This document shows, piece by piece, positions 42,651 to 51,228 of a stretch of DNA of 64,000 nucleotides. Below the pieces are notes generated by a model, which made no database searches, was not told the DNA's origin, and saw only the letters and a list, made by a program, of their open reading frames with translations. The number at the start of each line of letters is the position of its first letter. Positions within the stretch are counted from its first letter, which is position 1. Source of the DNA: Flavobacterium sp. DG2-3 (lineage in GTDB: Bacteria; Bacteroidota; Bacteroidia; Flavobacteriales; Flavobacteriaceae). The stretch spans positions 265,626-329,625 of the forward strand of contig NZ_JAVAMB010000004.1 of the NCBI RefSeq assembly GCF_030730925.1. Direction: 5' to 3'. A program made the translations under genes and the position numbers.

Positions 42651-42837
42651 TGATAAAATATTAAAAAAATTCGAATTTAAAAAGCCTCTTTACAACTTTT
42701 TTTTATAAAATTAGATACCAAAATATTTTTTTTTACAGAAATTTGTTCACATATTTGTTATCCCGAAATACGGAATAAAATTGCTCCTCTTTTATTAGGA
42801 GAATCTTTATAACAATAATAAAAATTTATCTGAATCT

Positions 42838-44265
42838 ATGACTAAAACTGCTCAATCGGTATGGGAAAACTGTTTGTCCTTTATAAAGGATAATATTCAA
42901 GACCAAGCATATAAAACTTGGTTTGAACCAATCAAATCAGTTGAGCTAACCGATAACGCATTATACATTCAGGTTCCAAGTAAATTTTTCTACGAATGGC
43001 TCGAAGAGCACTACGTAAAATTATTGAAAGTTGCGCTTACCAAAGAACTGGGAAAAAACGCAAAGTTACTCTATAAAATTAAAATGGAGAACACTTATGG
43101 CAATAAACAGCCGTTTACCGAGCAGCTGCCAAGTGCCAACAGAGTGCCAATGAAACCGCAAGAGGTTGACGCTCCGTTTAAAAACTTAAATCCTGAACTA
43201 AAAAATCCGTTTGTAATTCCTGGAATTAGAAATTTAAAAATTGAGTCTCAGTTAAATCCGAACTACAGTTTTGATAATTTCTTAGAAGGAGATTCTAACC
43301 GTTTGGCTCGTTCTGCGGGTATGGCGGTTGCCAACAAACCGGGAGGAACTTCATTTAACCCATTATTGATTTTTGGTGGAGTTGGTTTAGGAAAAACGCA
43401 CTTAGCGCATGCTATAGGCGTAGAAGTAAAAGATAAGTATCCGGAAAAGACCGTTTTATATATTTCTGCTGAGATTTTTACACAACAATATATTGATTCT
43501 GTTAAAAAGAATAATCGTAATGACTTTATTCACTTTTACCAGTTAATCGACGTATTAATCATTGACGACGTTCAGTTCTTATCTGGAAAATCTGGAACTC
43601 AAGATGTATTCTTCCATATTTTCAACTATTTACACCAAAACGGAAAACAAGTAATTCTTACTTCAGACAAAGCGCCTGTTGATATGCAGGATATTGAACA
43701 AAGATTATTGTCTCGTTTTAAATGGGGATTATCTGCAGAATTACACCAGCCTGATTACGAAACTCGTATCTCAATCTTAAAAAACATTTTATATCGTGAT
43801 GGTGTAGAAATGCCAGAAGATATTTTAGAATATGTAGCGAGAAACATCAAATCTAATGTTAGAGAATTAGAAGGCGCAATCATTTCGTTAATCGCTCAAT
43901 CTTCTTTCAACAAAAAAGAAGTTACGATTGAATTGGCGAAAAGTGTTGTCGAGAAATTTGTTAAAAACGTAAAGAGAGAAATCTCTATAGATTATATCCA
44001 GAAAATTGTTTCAGACTATTTCCAATTGGATATTGAAACACTTCAATCTAAAACCAGAAAGAGGCACGTTGTTCAAGCAAGACAATTGGCGATGTTCTTT
44101 GCAAAAAAATTCACTAAAGCTTCTTTGGCAAATATTGGTTCACAAATTGGAGACCGCGATCACGCAACTGTTCTTCACGCTTGTAAAACAGTAGATAATT
44201 TAGTCTCTACAGACAAACAATTCAAAAAGTTTGTTGAAGATATCAATAAAAAGCTAACGCTGTAA
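42838..44265 (+). CDS. dnaA: chromosomal replication initiator DnaA
   Basis: 475 residues. Domain I (about 1-80), linker, then AAA+ domain III with Walker A 'FGGVGLGKTH' (180-187 for GGVGLGKT), Walker B 'VLIIDDVQFL' and domain IV with the DNA-binding signature 'IGDRDHATVLHACKTV'. Binds DnaA boxes to open oriC. The 187 bases upstream are A/T-rich but hold no convincing cluster of DnaA boxes. The next gene starts nine bases after the stop. Confidence 0.97.
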   Translation: MTKTAQSVWENCLSFIKDNIQDQAYKTWFEPIKSVELTDNALYIQVPSKFFYEWLEEHYVKLLKVALTKELGKNAKLLYKIKMENTYGNKQPFTEQLPSANRVPMKPQEVDAPFKNLNPELKNPFVIPGIRNLKIESQLNPNYSFDNFLEGDSNRLARSAGMAVANKPGGTSFNPLLIFGGVGLGKTHLAHAIGVEVKDKYPEKTVLYISAEIFTQQYIDSVKKNNRNDFIHFYQLIDVLIIDDVQFLSGKSGTQDVFFHIFNYLHQNGKQVILTSDKAPVDMQDIEQRLLSRFKWGLSAELHQPDYETRISILKNILYRDGVEMPEDILEYVARNIKSNVRELEGAIISLIAQSSFNKKEVTIELAKSVVEKFVKNVKREISIDYIQKIVSDYFQLDIETLQSKTRKRHVVQARQLAMFFAKKFTKASLANIGSQIGDRDHATVLHACKTVDNLVSTDKQFKKFVEDINKKLTL

Positions 44266-44274
44266 ACGCAACTC

Positions 44275-44742
44275 ATGCCAATAAAAGTTTTAATGGTTTG
44301 TTTGGGGAATATCTGCCGATCTCCTTTAGCAGAAGGAATTTTAGCTTCTAAATTACCTCAAGATAAATTCTTCGTTGATTCGGCTGGAACAGGCTCTTGG
44401 CACGTTGGCCATTGTCCCGACAAACGTTCTATAGAAGTTGCCAGAAAAAACGGAATTAACATCAGCGCTCAAAAAGGCAGACAGATACAAGTTACTGATT
44501 TTGATGAATTCGATTATATTTATGTAATGGATGGTTCGAATTTTCGCGATGTGCTACATTTAGCCAAAACTCCAGAACATAAAAACAAAATCCGAATGAT
44601 TTTGAACGATTTATTTCCAGACGAAAATGTCGATGTTCCAGATCCATATTATGGAAGCGTAAATGGTTTTGACAACGTATATCAAATGCTAGATGAAGTA
44701 ACCGATATCATTGCAGATCAACTTCTTAAAAAACATTCTTAA
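44275..44742 (+). CDS. low-molecular-weight protein-tyrosine phosphatase
   Basis: 155 residues. The signature C-x5-R loop is at the N-terminus: Cys9 to Arg15 in 'VCLGNICRSPLAEG'. The general acid Asp is in 'VDVPDPYYGS'. Removes phosphate from tyrosine; in bacteria often tied to exopolysaccharide control, though no kinase is near. It begins nine bases after dnaA and is probably co-transcribed. Confidence 0.93.
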   Translation: MPIKVLMVCLGNICRSPLAEGILASKLPQDKFFVDSAGTGSWHVGHCPDKRSIEVARKNGINISAQKGRQIQVTDFDEFDYIYVMDGSNFRDVLHLAKTPEHKNKIRMILNDLFPDENVDVPDPYYGSVNGFDNVYQMLDEVTDIIADQLLKKHS

Positions 44743-44805
44743 TACAATTCAATTGTTTCTTAAAAAGAGATAATTGAATTTTTTAATTTAAAACAAAAAC
44801 ACATT

Positions 44806-45519
44806 ATGAAATCTTTCGGAAAACTATATTTAATTCCAACCACAATGGGCGAAAGCGATCCGATGGATGTTTTACCTCAAACTGTTAGAAGAACGATAGA
44901 AGTTATCGACCATTATATTGTTGAAAATGACAAAACTGCCAGAAAATCTATAAAAGCAGTTTATCCAGAGAAAAAACAATCAGAATTGGTTCTTTTTACT
45001 TTAAATAAAAGAACGGAAACAAGCGAGCATTTAGACTTTATTAAACCTTTATTAGAAGGAAAAAATATGGGATTAATGAGTGAAGCAGGCTGTCCAGGTG
45101 TTGCTGATCCTGGTGCTGTAATTGTAAAACTGGCGCACGAAAAAGGAATTCAGGTTGTGCCGTTAGTTGGGCCTTCTTCTATCCTATTGGCTATGATGGC
45201 TTCTGGAATGAATGGACAGAGTTTTACTTTCAATGGTTATTTACCAATTGATAAAGACGAGAAAAAATCGGCAATTCGTCATTTTGAAAGATTATCTCAG
45301 GATAAAAATCAATCGCAACTATTTATAGAAACTCCCTATAGAAACAATAAATTGATTGAAGATCTATTGCAGATTTTAAATCCGTCCACACATTTATGTA
45401 TCGCAACCGATATTACTTTGCCAACAGAATTTATTAAAACCTTGAAAGTATCCGATTGGAAAAAATTGAAAATTGATATTGATAAACGTCCTACTATTTT
45501 TATTATTCATAAAATGTAA
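44806..45519 (+). CDS. tetrapyrrole-methylase-fold SAM methyltransferase (RsmI relative)
   Basis: 237 residues. 'KLYLIPTTMGESDPMDVLPQTV' replaces the 'LYVVATPIGN' start of RsmI, but 'LMSEAGCPGVADPGAVIVKLAHEKGIQVVPLVGPSSILLAMMASG' is the family's SAM-binding core. RsmI methylates the ribose of 16S rRNA C1402; this divergent relative may have another target. Starts 63 bases after the phosphatase, same strand. Confidence 0.85.
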   Translation: MKSFGKLYLIPTTMGESDPMDVLPQTVRRTIEVIDHYIVENDKTARKSIKAVYPEKKQSELVLFTLNKRTETSEHLDFIKPLLEGKNMGLMSEAGCPGVADPGAVIVKLAHEKGIQVVPLVGPSSILLAMMASGMNGQSFTFNGYLPIDKDEKKSAIRHFERLSQDKNQSQLFIETPYRNNKLIEDLLQILNPSTHLCIATDITLPTEFIKTLKVSDWKKLKIDIDKRPTIFIIHKM

Positions 45520-45541
45520 ACTAACTTTACAACCATCATCT

Positions 45542-45949
45542 ATGAAAAAGTTTTTAATTCTGATTTTAATTTGCATTACACAAAATACATTTTGCCAATC
45601 TAAAAATACTAAAACCAACATCCCTGATGATGAGGATATGGTTTACAATACTGCTGGAATAGATATTAAACCTGAATATCCAGGAGGCTTGAATGAATTT
45701 TACAAGCTTATCGCTCAGAACTATGTTACTCCAAAAGAAAAACCTGTTAACGTAAAAGGGAAAGTAGTTGCTACTTTTATTATTGAAAAAGATGGATCGT
45801 TAAATGAAATAAGAATCATAAAAGATGTTGGTTTCAATACTGCTAATGAAGCAATTAGAGTTTTAAATTTATCTCCTAAATGGTCTCCAGGAAAATTACA
45901 AGGAAAAGAAGTTAGAGTTTTATATGCAATTCCCATAACTATTAATTAA
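45542..45949 (+). CDS. small secreted TonB-C-terminal-domain protein
   Basis: 135 residues from the ATG at 45542, which starts a signal peptide ('KKFLILILICITQNTFCQS'); the frame is open further upstream only inside the preceding gene. The rest is a TonB C-terminal domain with 'VKGKVVATFIIEKDGSLNEIRIIKDVGFNTANEAIRVL' and 'WSPGKLQGKEVRVLYAIPI'. Such stand-alone domains occur often in Bacteroidota; with no membrane anchor beyond the signal peptide, it probably is periplasmic and not an energy transducer on its own. Confidence 0.85.
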   Translation: MKKFLILILICITQNTFCQSKNTKTNIPDDEDMVYNTAGIDIKPEYPGGLNEFYKLIAQNYVTPKEKPVNVKGKVVATFIIEKDGSLNEIRIIKDVGFNTANEAIRVLNLSPKWSPGKLQGKEVRVLYAIPITIN

Positions 45950-46002
45950 AATTTAATTGTTTCTAATTTCATCAAACAAGCTCCTCCTAATCAAACTTCA
46001 TC

Positions 46003-47130
46003 ATGAGCAAACTCCCACACGTAACTACAAGCATTTTCACTGTCATGTCAAAAATGGCAGCCGAATACAATGCGATAAACCTTTCGCAAGGATTTCCAAA
46101 TTTTCCTGTTGATGAAAGACTTACAGATATTGTGGCGAGATTATCTAAAGAAAACGTACATCAATATACACCGATGGCTGGTTATCCGCCATTGATGAAT
46201 AAAATTGCCAAACTAACTTTTGATTCTTATAAACGAACCATAAATCCAGAAACTGAGCTTTTGGTTACGGCTGGCGCTACTCAGGGAATTTTTACCACAA
46301 TTTTAGCTTTAGTAAAAGAAAATGACGAAGTAATTATTCTCGATCCAAGTTACGATTCTTATGAATCTCCGGTTTTATTATGCAATGCAAAACCAGTTCG
46401 TGTTGCTCTAAACGACGATTACACTCCAAATTGGGAAAGAATTGAAAAAGCCTGTTCTGTAAAAACAAGGCTTATGATTATCAATAATCCGCATAATCCA
46501 ACTGGAAAAATTTTAACCGAAAATGATTTTATTCAATTAAAAAATCTTCTTGAAAAATATCCTGACATTATCATCTTGTCTGATGAAGTTTACGAATACA
46601 TCACTTTCGAAGAAAAACATATTTCAGCTCATACCAAAGATTTTCTTTTAGACCGATGCGTAATGGTTTCTTCTTTCGGAAAATCATTTCATATTACGGG
46701 ATGGAAAATCGGCTATACGATTGCTCCCGAACATTTGATGAAAGAAATCAAGAAAGTACATCAGTTTTTGGTTTTCAGCGTAAACAGTATTTCGCAATTT
46801 GCGATCAACGAATATCTGGATGTTGTTGATGTTAATTTACTTGGAAAATTCTATAAGGAAAAACGAGATTATTTCCAGAAACTGCTTCAAAACAGCCGTT
46901 TTGAATTAAAACCTTGCGAAGGAACTTATTTTCAAGTTGCTTCTTATGCCAGCATTTCAAATGATGACGATGTAACTTTCTGCAAAAATCTGATTATAGA
47001 TCATGGAGTTGCTGCAATACCAATTTCAACTTTCTATTCTGATCATAAAGACCAGAAATTAATTCGTTTTTGTTTCGCTAAAGATAACTTCACGCTTGAG
47101 TCTGCAGCAAAAAAATTATCTGATATATAA
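46003..47130 (+). CDS. PLP-dependent aminotransferase (methionine aminotransferase YbdL-like)
   Basis: 375 residues, fold-type I aminotransferase. 'NLSQGFPNFPVDERL' at the start, 'INNPHNPTGKI', 'ILSDEVYEYI' and PLP lysine in 'VSSFGKSFHITGWKIGYTIAP' identify class I/II. The start and the Ser-Phe-Gly-Lys region are closest to YbdL and kynurenine aminotransferase, which prefer methionine and aromatic amino acids. Standing alone between the TonB gene and the SDR. Confidence 0.9.
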   Translation: MSKLPHVTTSIFTVMSKMAAEYNAINLSQGFPNFPVDERLTDIVARLSKENVHQYTPMAGYPPLMNKIAKLTFDSYKRTINPETELLVTAGATQGIFTTILALVKENDEVIILDPSYDSYESPVLLCNAKPVRVALNDDYTPNWERIEKACSVKTRLMIINNPHNPTGKILTENDFIQLKNLLEKYPDIIILSDEVYEYITFEEKHISAHTKDFLLDRCVMVSSFGKSFHITGWKIGYTIAPEHLMKEIKKVHQFLVFSVNSISQFAINEYLDVVDVNLLGKFYKEKRDYFQKLLQNSRFELKPCEGTYFQVASYASISNDDDVTFCKNLIIDHGVAAIPISTFYSDHKDQKLIRFCFAKDNFTLESAAKKLSDI

Positions 47131-47205
47131 AATTTCTCAAAATTTTATAACATTATTATGCGTGCATCCTATTTTATTTAACTAATATTGTAAAAAAGAA
47201 AAAGT

Positions 47206-48087
47206 ATGAGCTATACAGATAAAATGTTACGTGACGATGCTTTACAAGGCAAAGTTATTGTCGTTACAGGCGGCGGAAGTGGTTTAGGTAAAGCTATGAC
47301 CAAATATTTTCTCGAATTAGGAGCTCAAGTAGCGATAACTTCTAGAGATCTAGAAAAGTTAAAAACTACAGCTGCCGAATTGGAAAGCCAAACTGGAGGC
47401 AAATGTCTTCCTCTCCAATGTGACGTTCGTCATTACGAAGAAGTAGAAAATATGCTTCAGGAAACTTTAAAAGTTTTTGGTAAAGTAGATGTTCTTTTAA
47501 ACAATGCGGCAGGAAATTTTATTTCGCCAACAGAAAGATTGTCGGCAAATGCATTTGATACTGTGATAGATATCGTACTTAAAGGTTCTAAAAACTGTAC
47601 ACTGGCTTTTGGAAAACACTGGATAGACACCAAACAAACATCGGCTACGATTTTAAATATCGTTACTACTTATGCTTGGACAGGTTCTGCTTACGTTGTT
47701 CCTAGTGCTACTGCAAAAGCTGGAGTTTTAGCTATGACTAGAAGTTTGGCTGTAGAATGGGCAAAATACGGAATCCGTTCCAACGCCATTGCTCCAGGAC
47801 CATTCCCTACAAAAGGAGCTTGGGACAGATTATTGCCAGGCGATCTTTCAGAGAAATTTGATATGGCTAAAAAAGTGCCATTAAAAAGAGTTGGAGATCA
47901 CCAAGAATTAGCCAATTTAGCTGCTTATTTAGTTTCTGACTTTTCATCTTACATCAACGGAGATGTAATTACGATTGACGGAGGCGAATGGCTAAAAGGC
48001 GCTGGACAATTCAACTTATTAGAAGCAATTCCAGAAGAACTTTGGGATCAGCTTGAAATGATGATTAAAGCAAAAAAGAATAAATAA
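47206..48087 (+). CDS. 2,4-dienoyl-CoA-reductase-like SDR
   Basis: 293 residues. Cofactor motif 'VTGGGSGLGKAM', 'LLNNAAGNFISPTERLS' and 'YVVPSATAKAGVLAMTRSLAVEW' match the dienoyl-CoA reductase branch, in which the ordinary Tyr-x-x-x-Lys motif is altered while the Lys is kept. Likely NADPH-dependent reduction of an unsaturated acyl-CoA in beta-oxidation of unsaturated fatty acids. Followed by a strong terminator. Confidence 0.87.
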   Translation: MSYTDKMLRDDALQGKVIVVTGGGSGLGKAMTKYFLELGAQVAITSRDLEKLKTTAAELESQTGGKCLPLQCDVRHYEEVENMLQETLKVFGKVDVLLNNAAGNFISPTERLSANAFDTVIDIVLKGSKNCTLAFGKHWIDTKQTSATILNIVTTYAWTGSAYVVPSATAKAGVLAMTRSLAVEWAKYGIRSNAIAPGPFPTKGAWDRLLPGDLSEKFDMAKKVPLKRVGDHQELANLAAYLVSDFSSYINGDVITIDGGEWLKGAGQFNLLEAIPEELWDQLEMMIKAKKNK

Positions 48088-48140
48088 TTACAAGTGCTTA
48101 CTAAATTCAGAATATTTTTTTAAACTATACTGATTGCACG

Positions 48141-48175
48141 AAATCCCGAAGGTTTACTTTCGGGATTTTTTTTAG
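48141..48175 (+). terminator. Rho-independent terminator
   Basis: AAATCCCGAA (48141-48150) pairs with TTCGGGATTT (48159-48168) and is followed by T; it lies 53 bases after the SDR stop. Confidence 0.85.
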
Positions 48176-48180
48176 TTTTT

Positions 48181-48396
48181 TTTTCACCATATAAGTTCAT
48201 ATAAGAAATTATAAGTTTAGAGCTTATTTTTAAGTTCATTTAAGCTTAAAGAATTACACAGCATATTATTAAAATATCTATTCTTTTCTCATTATATATG
48301 ATATAAATTCAGTGAAAACTATTTTCATTATCATCCAGTGACTAAAATTAACTTACATCACTTATATGGTTTAAAACAAACAAATATGTTTATTCG
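48181..48396. repeat. ACCATATAAGT element, copy A
   Basis: Begins CACCATATAAGTTCATATAAG and ends ACTTATATGGTTTAAAACAAAC, i.e. short terminal inverted repeats. Copy B (48418-48646) follows directly; together they form a duplication with a period near 237 bases. No ORF. Related to 7681-7846. Confidence 0.78.
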
Positions 48397-48417
48397 CTTC
48401 CTGTGAGGACTTTTTGA

Positions 48418-48646
48418 TTTTTCACCAATAAGTTCATATAAGGAATTATAAGTTTAGAGTTTATTTATAAGTTCATTTAAGCTTAAAGAATTACACAGCT
48501 TATTATATAAATATGCAATAGAAATTATCTATTCTTTTCTCATTATATGTGCTATAAATTCAGTGAAAAACTATTTTCATTAGCATCCATTGACTAAAAT
48601 TAACTTACATCGCTTATATGGTTTAAAACAAACAATATGTTTATTC
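48418..48646. repeat. ACCATATAAGT element, copy B
   Basis: About 85-90% identical to copy A by eye, with small insertions (for example ATGCAATAGAA near 48514-48524). The left end reads CACCAATAAGTTC. Its right end runs into the udk promoter. Confidence 0.78.
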
Positions 48647-48670
48647 AATTCAGTTAAATTATTATTTTTG
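48640..48670 (+). promoter_or_regulatory. promoter of udk
   Basis: TTTA (48640-48643), 19-base spacer, TATTTTTG (48663-48670). The -33 box lies in the last bases of repeat copy B. The leader would be about 20 bases. Confidence 0.55.
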
Positions 48671-48695
48671 CGGAACAAATTATAACATCAAATTT

Positions 48696-49304
48696 ATGCT
48701 CATTATAGGAATTGCAGGAGGAACAGGAAGTGGAAAAACAACGGTAGTACACCAAATCATGAACGAATTGCCACATACTGAAGTTGGGGTCATTTCTCAG
48801 GATTCTTATTACAAAGAAACTACCAATTTGTCTTTTGACGAAAGAGCATTAATCAATTTCGATCACCCGAGAGCAATTGATTTCGAATTGTTGGTAAAAC
48901 ATTTAAAAGCGCTAAAAGCAGGAGAAACAATTGACCAGCCGGTTTATTCTTTCATTCAGCACAATAGAACCGACGATACCGTTTCGACACATCCACGAAA
49001 AGTAATGATTGTAGAAGGAATTTTAATTCTAACAAATCCAGAATTAAGAGATATGTTTGACATTAAAGTTTTTGTGCATGCGGATTCTGACGAAAGATTA
49101 ATTCGTCGTTTAAAAAGAGATATTTCAGAACGTGGACGTGATATTGACGAAGTTTTAAATCGTTATCAAACAACTTTAAAGCCTATGCATGAGCAATTTA
49201 TCGAACCGTCTAAGGCTTTTGCAGACATCATTATCCCGAATGACAAATACAATACGGTAGCAATTGATGTAGTTCGCGCTGTAATTAATCAGAGAATTTC
49301 ATAA
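48696..49304 (+). CDS. udk: uridine kinase
   Basis: 202 residues. P-loop 'GIAGGTGSGKTT' (about 5-16), 'ISQDSYYKE', 'FDHPRAIDFELL', 'VEGILILTNPELRDMFDIKVFVHADSDERLIRRLKRD' and 'QFIEPSKAFADIIIP' are classical uridine/cytidine kinase motifs. Phosphorylates uridine or cytidine in the pyrimidine salvage pathway. It carries its own promoter and is followed by a structured intergenic element. Confidence 0.95.
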   Translation: MLIIGIAGGTGSGKTTVVHQIMNELPHTEVGVISQDSYYKETTNLSFDERALINFDHPRAIDFELLVKHLKALKAGETIDQPVYSFIQHNRTDDTVSTHPRKVMIVEGILILTNPELRDMFDIKVFVHADSDERLIRRLKRDISERGRDIDEVLNRYQTTLKPMHEQFIEPSKAFADIIIPNDKYNTVAIDVVRAVINQRIS

Positions 49305-49333
49305 TTTTTATCGTAAATTTAAACCATAATAAT

Positions 49334-49443
49334 TAGGAGCTGATTCTCGCTTTCGCCTTTATTCCCGATAAAGAAAAAACTACGGCAAAAGCCTTGTTTT
49401 TCTAAATCGGGAGATACCGGCTCTATCGAGGCTAGGGACAACA
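49334..49443 (+). ncRNA. candidate structured RNA element upstream of the FtsB-like gene
   Basis: The 49305-49473 gap holds a folded sequence: GGAGCTGATTCTCG at the left, CGAGGCTAGG at the right, and between them a long hairpin whose outer stem is TCCCGAT/ATCGGGA, middle stem AGAAAAAAC/GTTTTTCT and inner tetraloop GGC-AAAA-GCC (49384-49393). CTCG (49347) and CGAG (49427) can pair to close the whole. It resembles a recurring flavobacterial element beginning with GGAGCT and ending with GGCTAGG. Function unknown; could be a leader of the divIC/mutAB operon. Confidence 0.5.
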
Positions 49444-49473
49444 CTCAAATTCAAAAGAAATATTCGTTTAGAA

Positions 49474-49806
49474 ATGAAATTTAAAAATCCATACAAAGAC
49501 AAAAAATGGTTTAAATACCTTGGTAACAAATACGTTTGGGTTTTGCTATTTTTTATAGTTTGGATGTTATTTCTAGACAATTACTCCTATTTTGACCATC
49601 GTTTTTTAGATGGACAAATCAATGAACTTCAGGATAATAAAAAGTATTATCAAGAAGAAATCAAAAAAGATCAAGAGCAGATCAAGTTGCTCAAAAATCC
49701 GGAACAAATTGAGAAATATGCACGCGAAAAGTATTTTATGAAAAAAGATAGCGAAGATATTTACATCATTCAATTTGAAGGAGACACGATTCAAGAAAAA
49801 GAATAA
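49474..49806 (+). CDS. septum formation initiator (FtsB/DivIC family)
   Basis: 110 residues: short cytoplasmic start, one membrane helix (about 22-40, 'VWVLLFFIVWMLFLDNYSYF'), then a coiled coil (about 48-85, 'INELQDNKKYYQEEIKKDQEQIKLLKN') and 'PEQIEKYAREKYFMKKDSEDIYII', the FtsB/DivIC signature. It acts in the division septum complex with FtsL-like proteins. It starts 15 bases before mutA, so mutA and mutB may be co-transcribed with it, and follows the structured RNA candidate. Confidence 0.92.
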   Translation: MKFKNPYKDKKWFKYLGNKYVWVLLFFIVWMLFLDNYSYFDHRFLDGQINELQDNKKYYQEEIKKDQEQIKLLKNPEQIEKYAREKYFMKKDSEDIYIIQFEGDTIQEKE

Positions 49807-49820
49807 TCAAACAACAAAAA

Positions 49821-51185
49821 ATGGCCACTAACCTATTCGACGATTTTAATCCGATTTCATCCAAACAATGGAAACAAAAAATTCAGTTTGAATTGGATGG
49901 AGCCGATTACAATCAGACTGTTATTTGGAATTCGCCAGAAGATATTCAGGTAAAACCTTTTTATCATAGCGATGAATTTACAAAAGCAGCAAATGTAAAT
50001 ACGCAAGCCTCAGACTTTAAAATCTGCCAGAATATCTTTGTTTTCGATATAGAAAAATCAATCGAGCGCGCTTTAAACACTTTAGAAAGAGGTGCAGAAA
50101 GTCTTCGTTTTGCTATTCAAAACGAAAAAATCGACATTGAGAAATTATTGGAAAATCTTCCTTTAGAAAATAGAATCGTTTATTTTCATTTCAGTTTCAT
50201 TTCAATCGATTTCGTAAAAAAATTAGATACTATTTCGCTTCAGAAAAAAGCACATTTTTACTGCAATTTTGATCCAATTGGACAATTGGCACGTGAAGGA
50301 AATTGGTTCTCTACTTCTGAAAAAACAAATTTTGATACTTTAAATCTGGTTTTTAAAAATACAACTAACTTAAATATACTAAGTGTAGATTTAGGATTAT
50401 ATCAAAATTCGGGAGCAAATATCACACAACAAATTGCTTACAGTTTAGCGCATGCAAACGAATATCTAAATCGTTTTGCTGATAATGCAAAATCAATTGT
50501 TTTTCAAGTTTCTGTTGGAACAAATTATTTCTTTGAAATTGCTAAACTGCGCGCACTTCGAATGCTTTTTGATTTAATTGCTGCAGAATATAATTCAGAA
50601 ATTAAATGCCATTTATTGGTAACACCAACCAAACGCAACAAAACGATTTACGATTATAACGTAAATATGTTGCGTACAACAACTGAATGTATGTCGGCAA
50701 TTTTGGGTGGTGCAGATGCAATTGCCAATTTGCCATATGATGCTTTATATCATAAAGACAACGAGTTTGGCGATCGAATTGCTAGAAACCAGCTTTTAAT
50801 TTTAAAGCACGAAAGTTATTTTGATAAAGTAAATAATCCAGCTGACGGAAGCTATTATATTGAAAGTCTAACCATGCAATTGGCCGAAAAAAGTTTAGCT
50901 TTATTTAAAGATATTGAAGCAAACGGCGGATTTTTAAAACTTCTAAACGACGGAACAATAAAAAAGAAAATTCAGGAAAGCGCCAATAAAGAGCAGGAAT
51001 TATTTGATACTAAAAAAGAAATTCTTTTAGGCACAAATAAATACCCGAATAAAGAAGATCGAATGAAACATGATTTAGAATTGTTTCCTTTCGTTAAAAT
51101 AAAACCAAGAAAAACATTAATTACACCAATAATTGAAAAAAGATTGGCGGAGAAAATGGAGCAAGAAAGATTGGAATTGGAATAA
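49821..51185 (+). CDS. mutA: methylmalonyl-CoA mutase small subunit MutA
   Basis: 454 residues. Non-catalytic beta subunit that pairs with MutB. The barrel-like domain (about 30-400) has 'RMLFDLIAAEYNSEIKCHLLVTPTKRNKTIYDYNVNMLRTTTECMSAILGGADAIANLPYDAL', the typical family segment. The C-terminal cobalamin-binding domain found in longer small subunits (about 610-640 residues) is absent; the chain ends after 'ELFPFVKIKPRKTLITPIIEKRLAEKMEQER'. mutB follows 43 bases downstream. Confidence 0.95.
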   Translation: MATNLFDDFNPISSKQWKQKIQFELDGADYNQTVIWNSPEDIQVKPFYHSDEFTKAANVNTQASDFKICQNIFVFDIEKSIERALNTLERGAESLRFAIQNEKIDIEKLLENLPLENRIVYFHFSFISIDFVKKLDTISLQKKAHFYCNFDPIGQLAREGNWFSTSEKTNFDTLNLVFKNTTNLNILSVDLGLYQNSGANITQQIAYSLAHANEYLNRFADNAKSIVFQVSVGTNYFFEIAKLRALRMLFDLIAAEYNSEIKCHLLVTPTKRNKTIYDYNVNMLRTTTECMSAILGGADAIANLPYDALYHKDNEFGDRIARNQLLILKHESYFDKVNNPADGSYYIESLTMQLAEKSLALFKDIEANGGFLKLLNDGTIKKKIQESANKEQELFDTKKEILLGTNKYPNKEDRMKHDLELFPFVKIKPRKTLITPIIEKRLAEKMEQERLELE

Positions 51186-51228
51186 TCTCCTAAAAGTAAT
51201 TAATTAAAAAATTCAAAAAAGTGTCTCA

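Noticed and set aside
42651..42837. oriC upstream of dnaA
   Set aside because: A/T-rich, but only weak DnaA-box-like sequences (for example TTGTTCACA and TTATCCCG) without clustering; not enough to call an origin.
49305..49473. Cobalamin riboswitch controlling mutAB
   Set aside because: The structure lacks the B12-box and the multi-stem layout of cobalamin riboswitches; it fits a different element.
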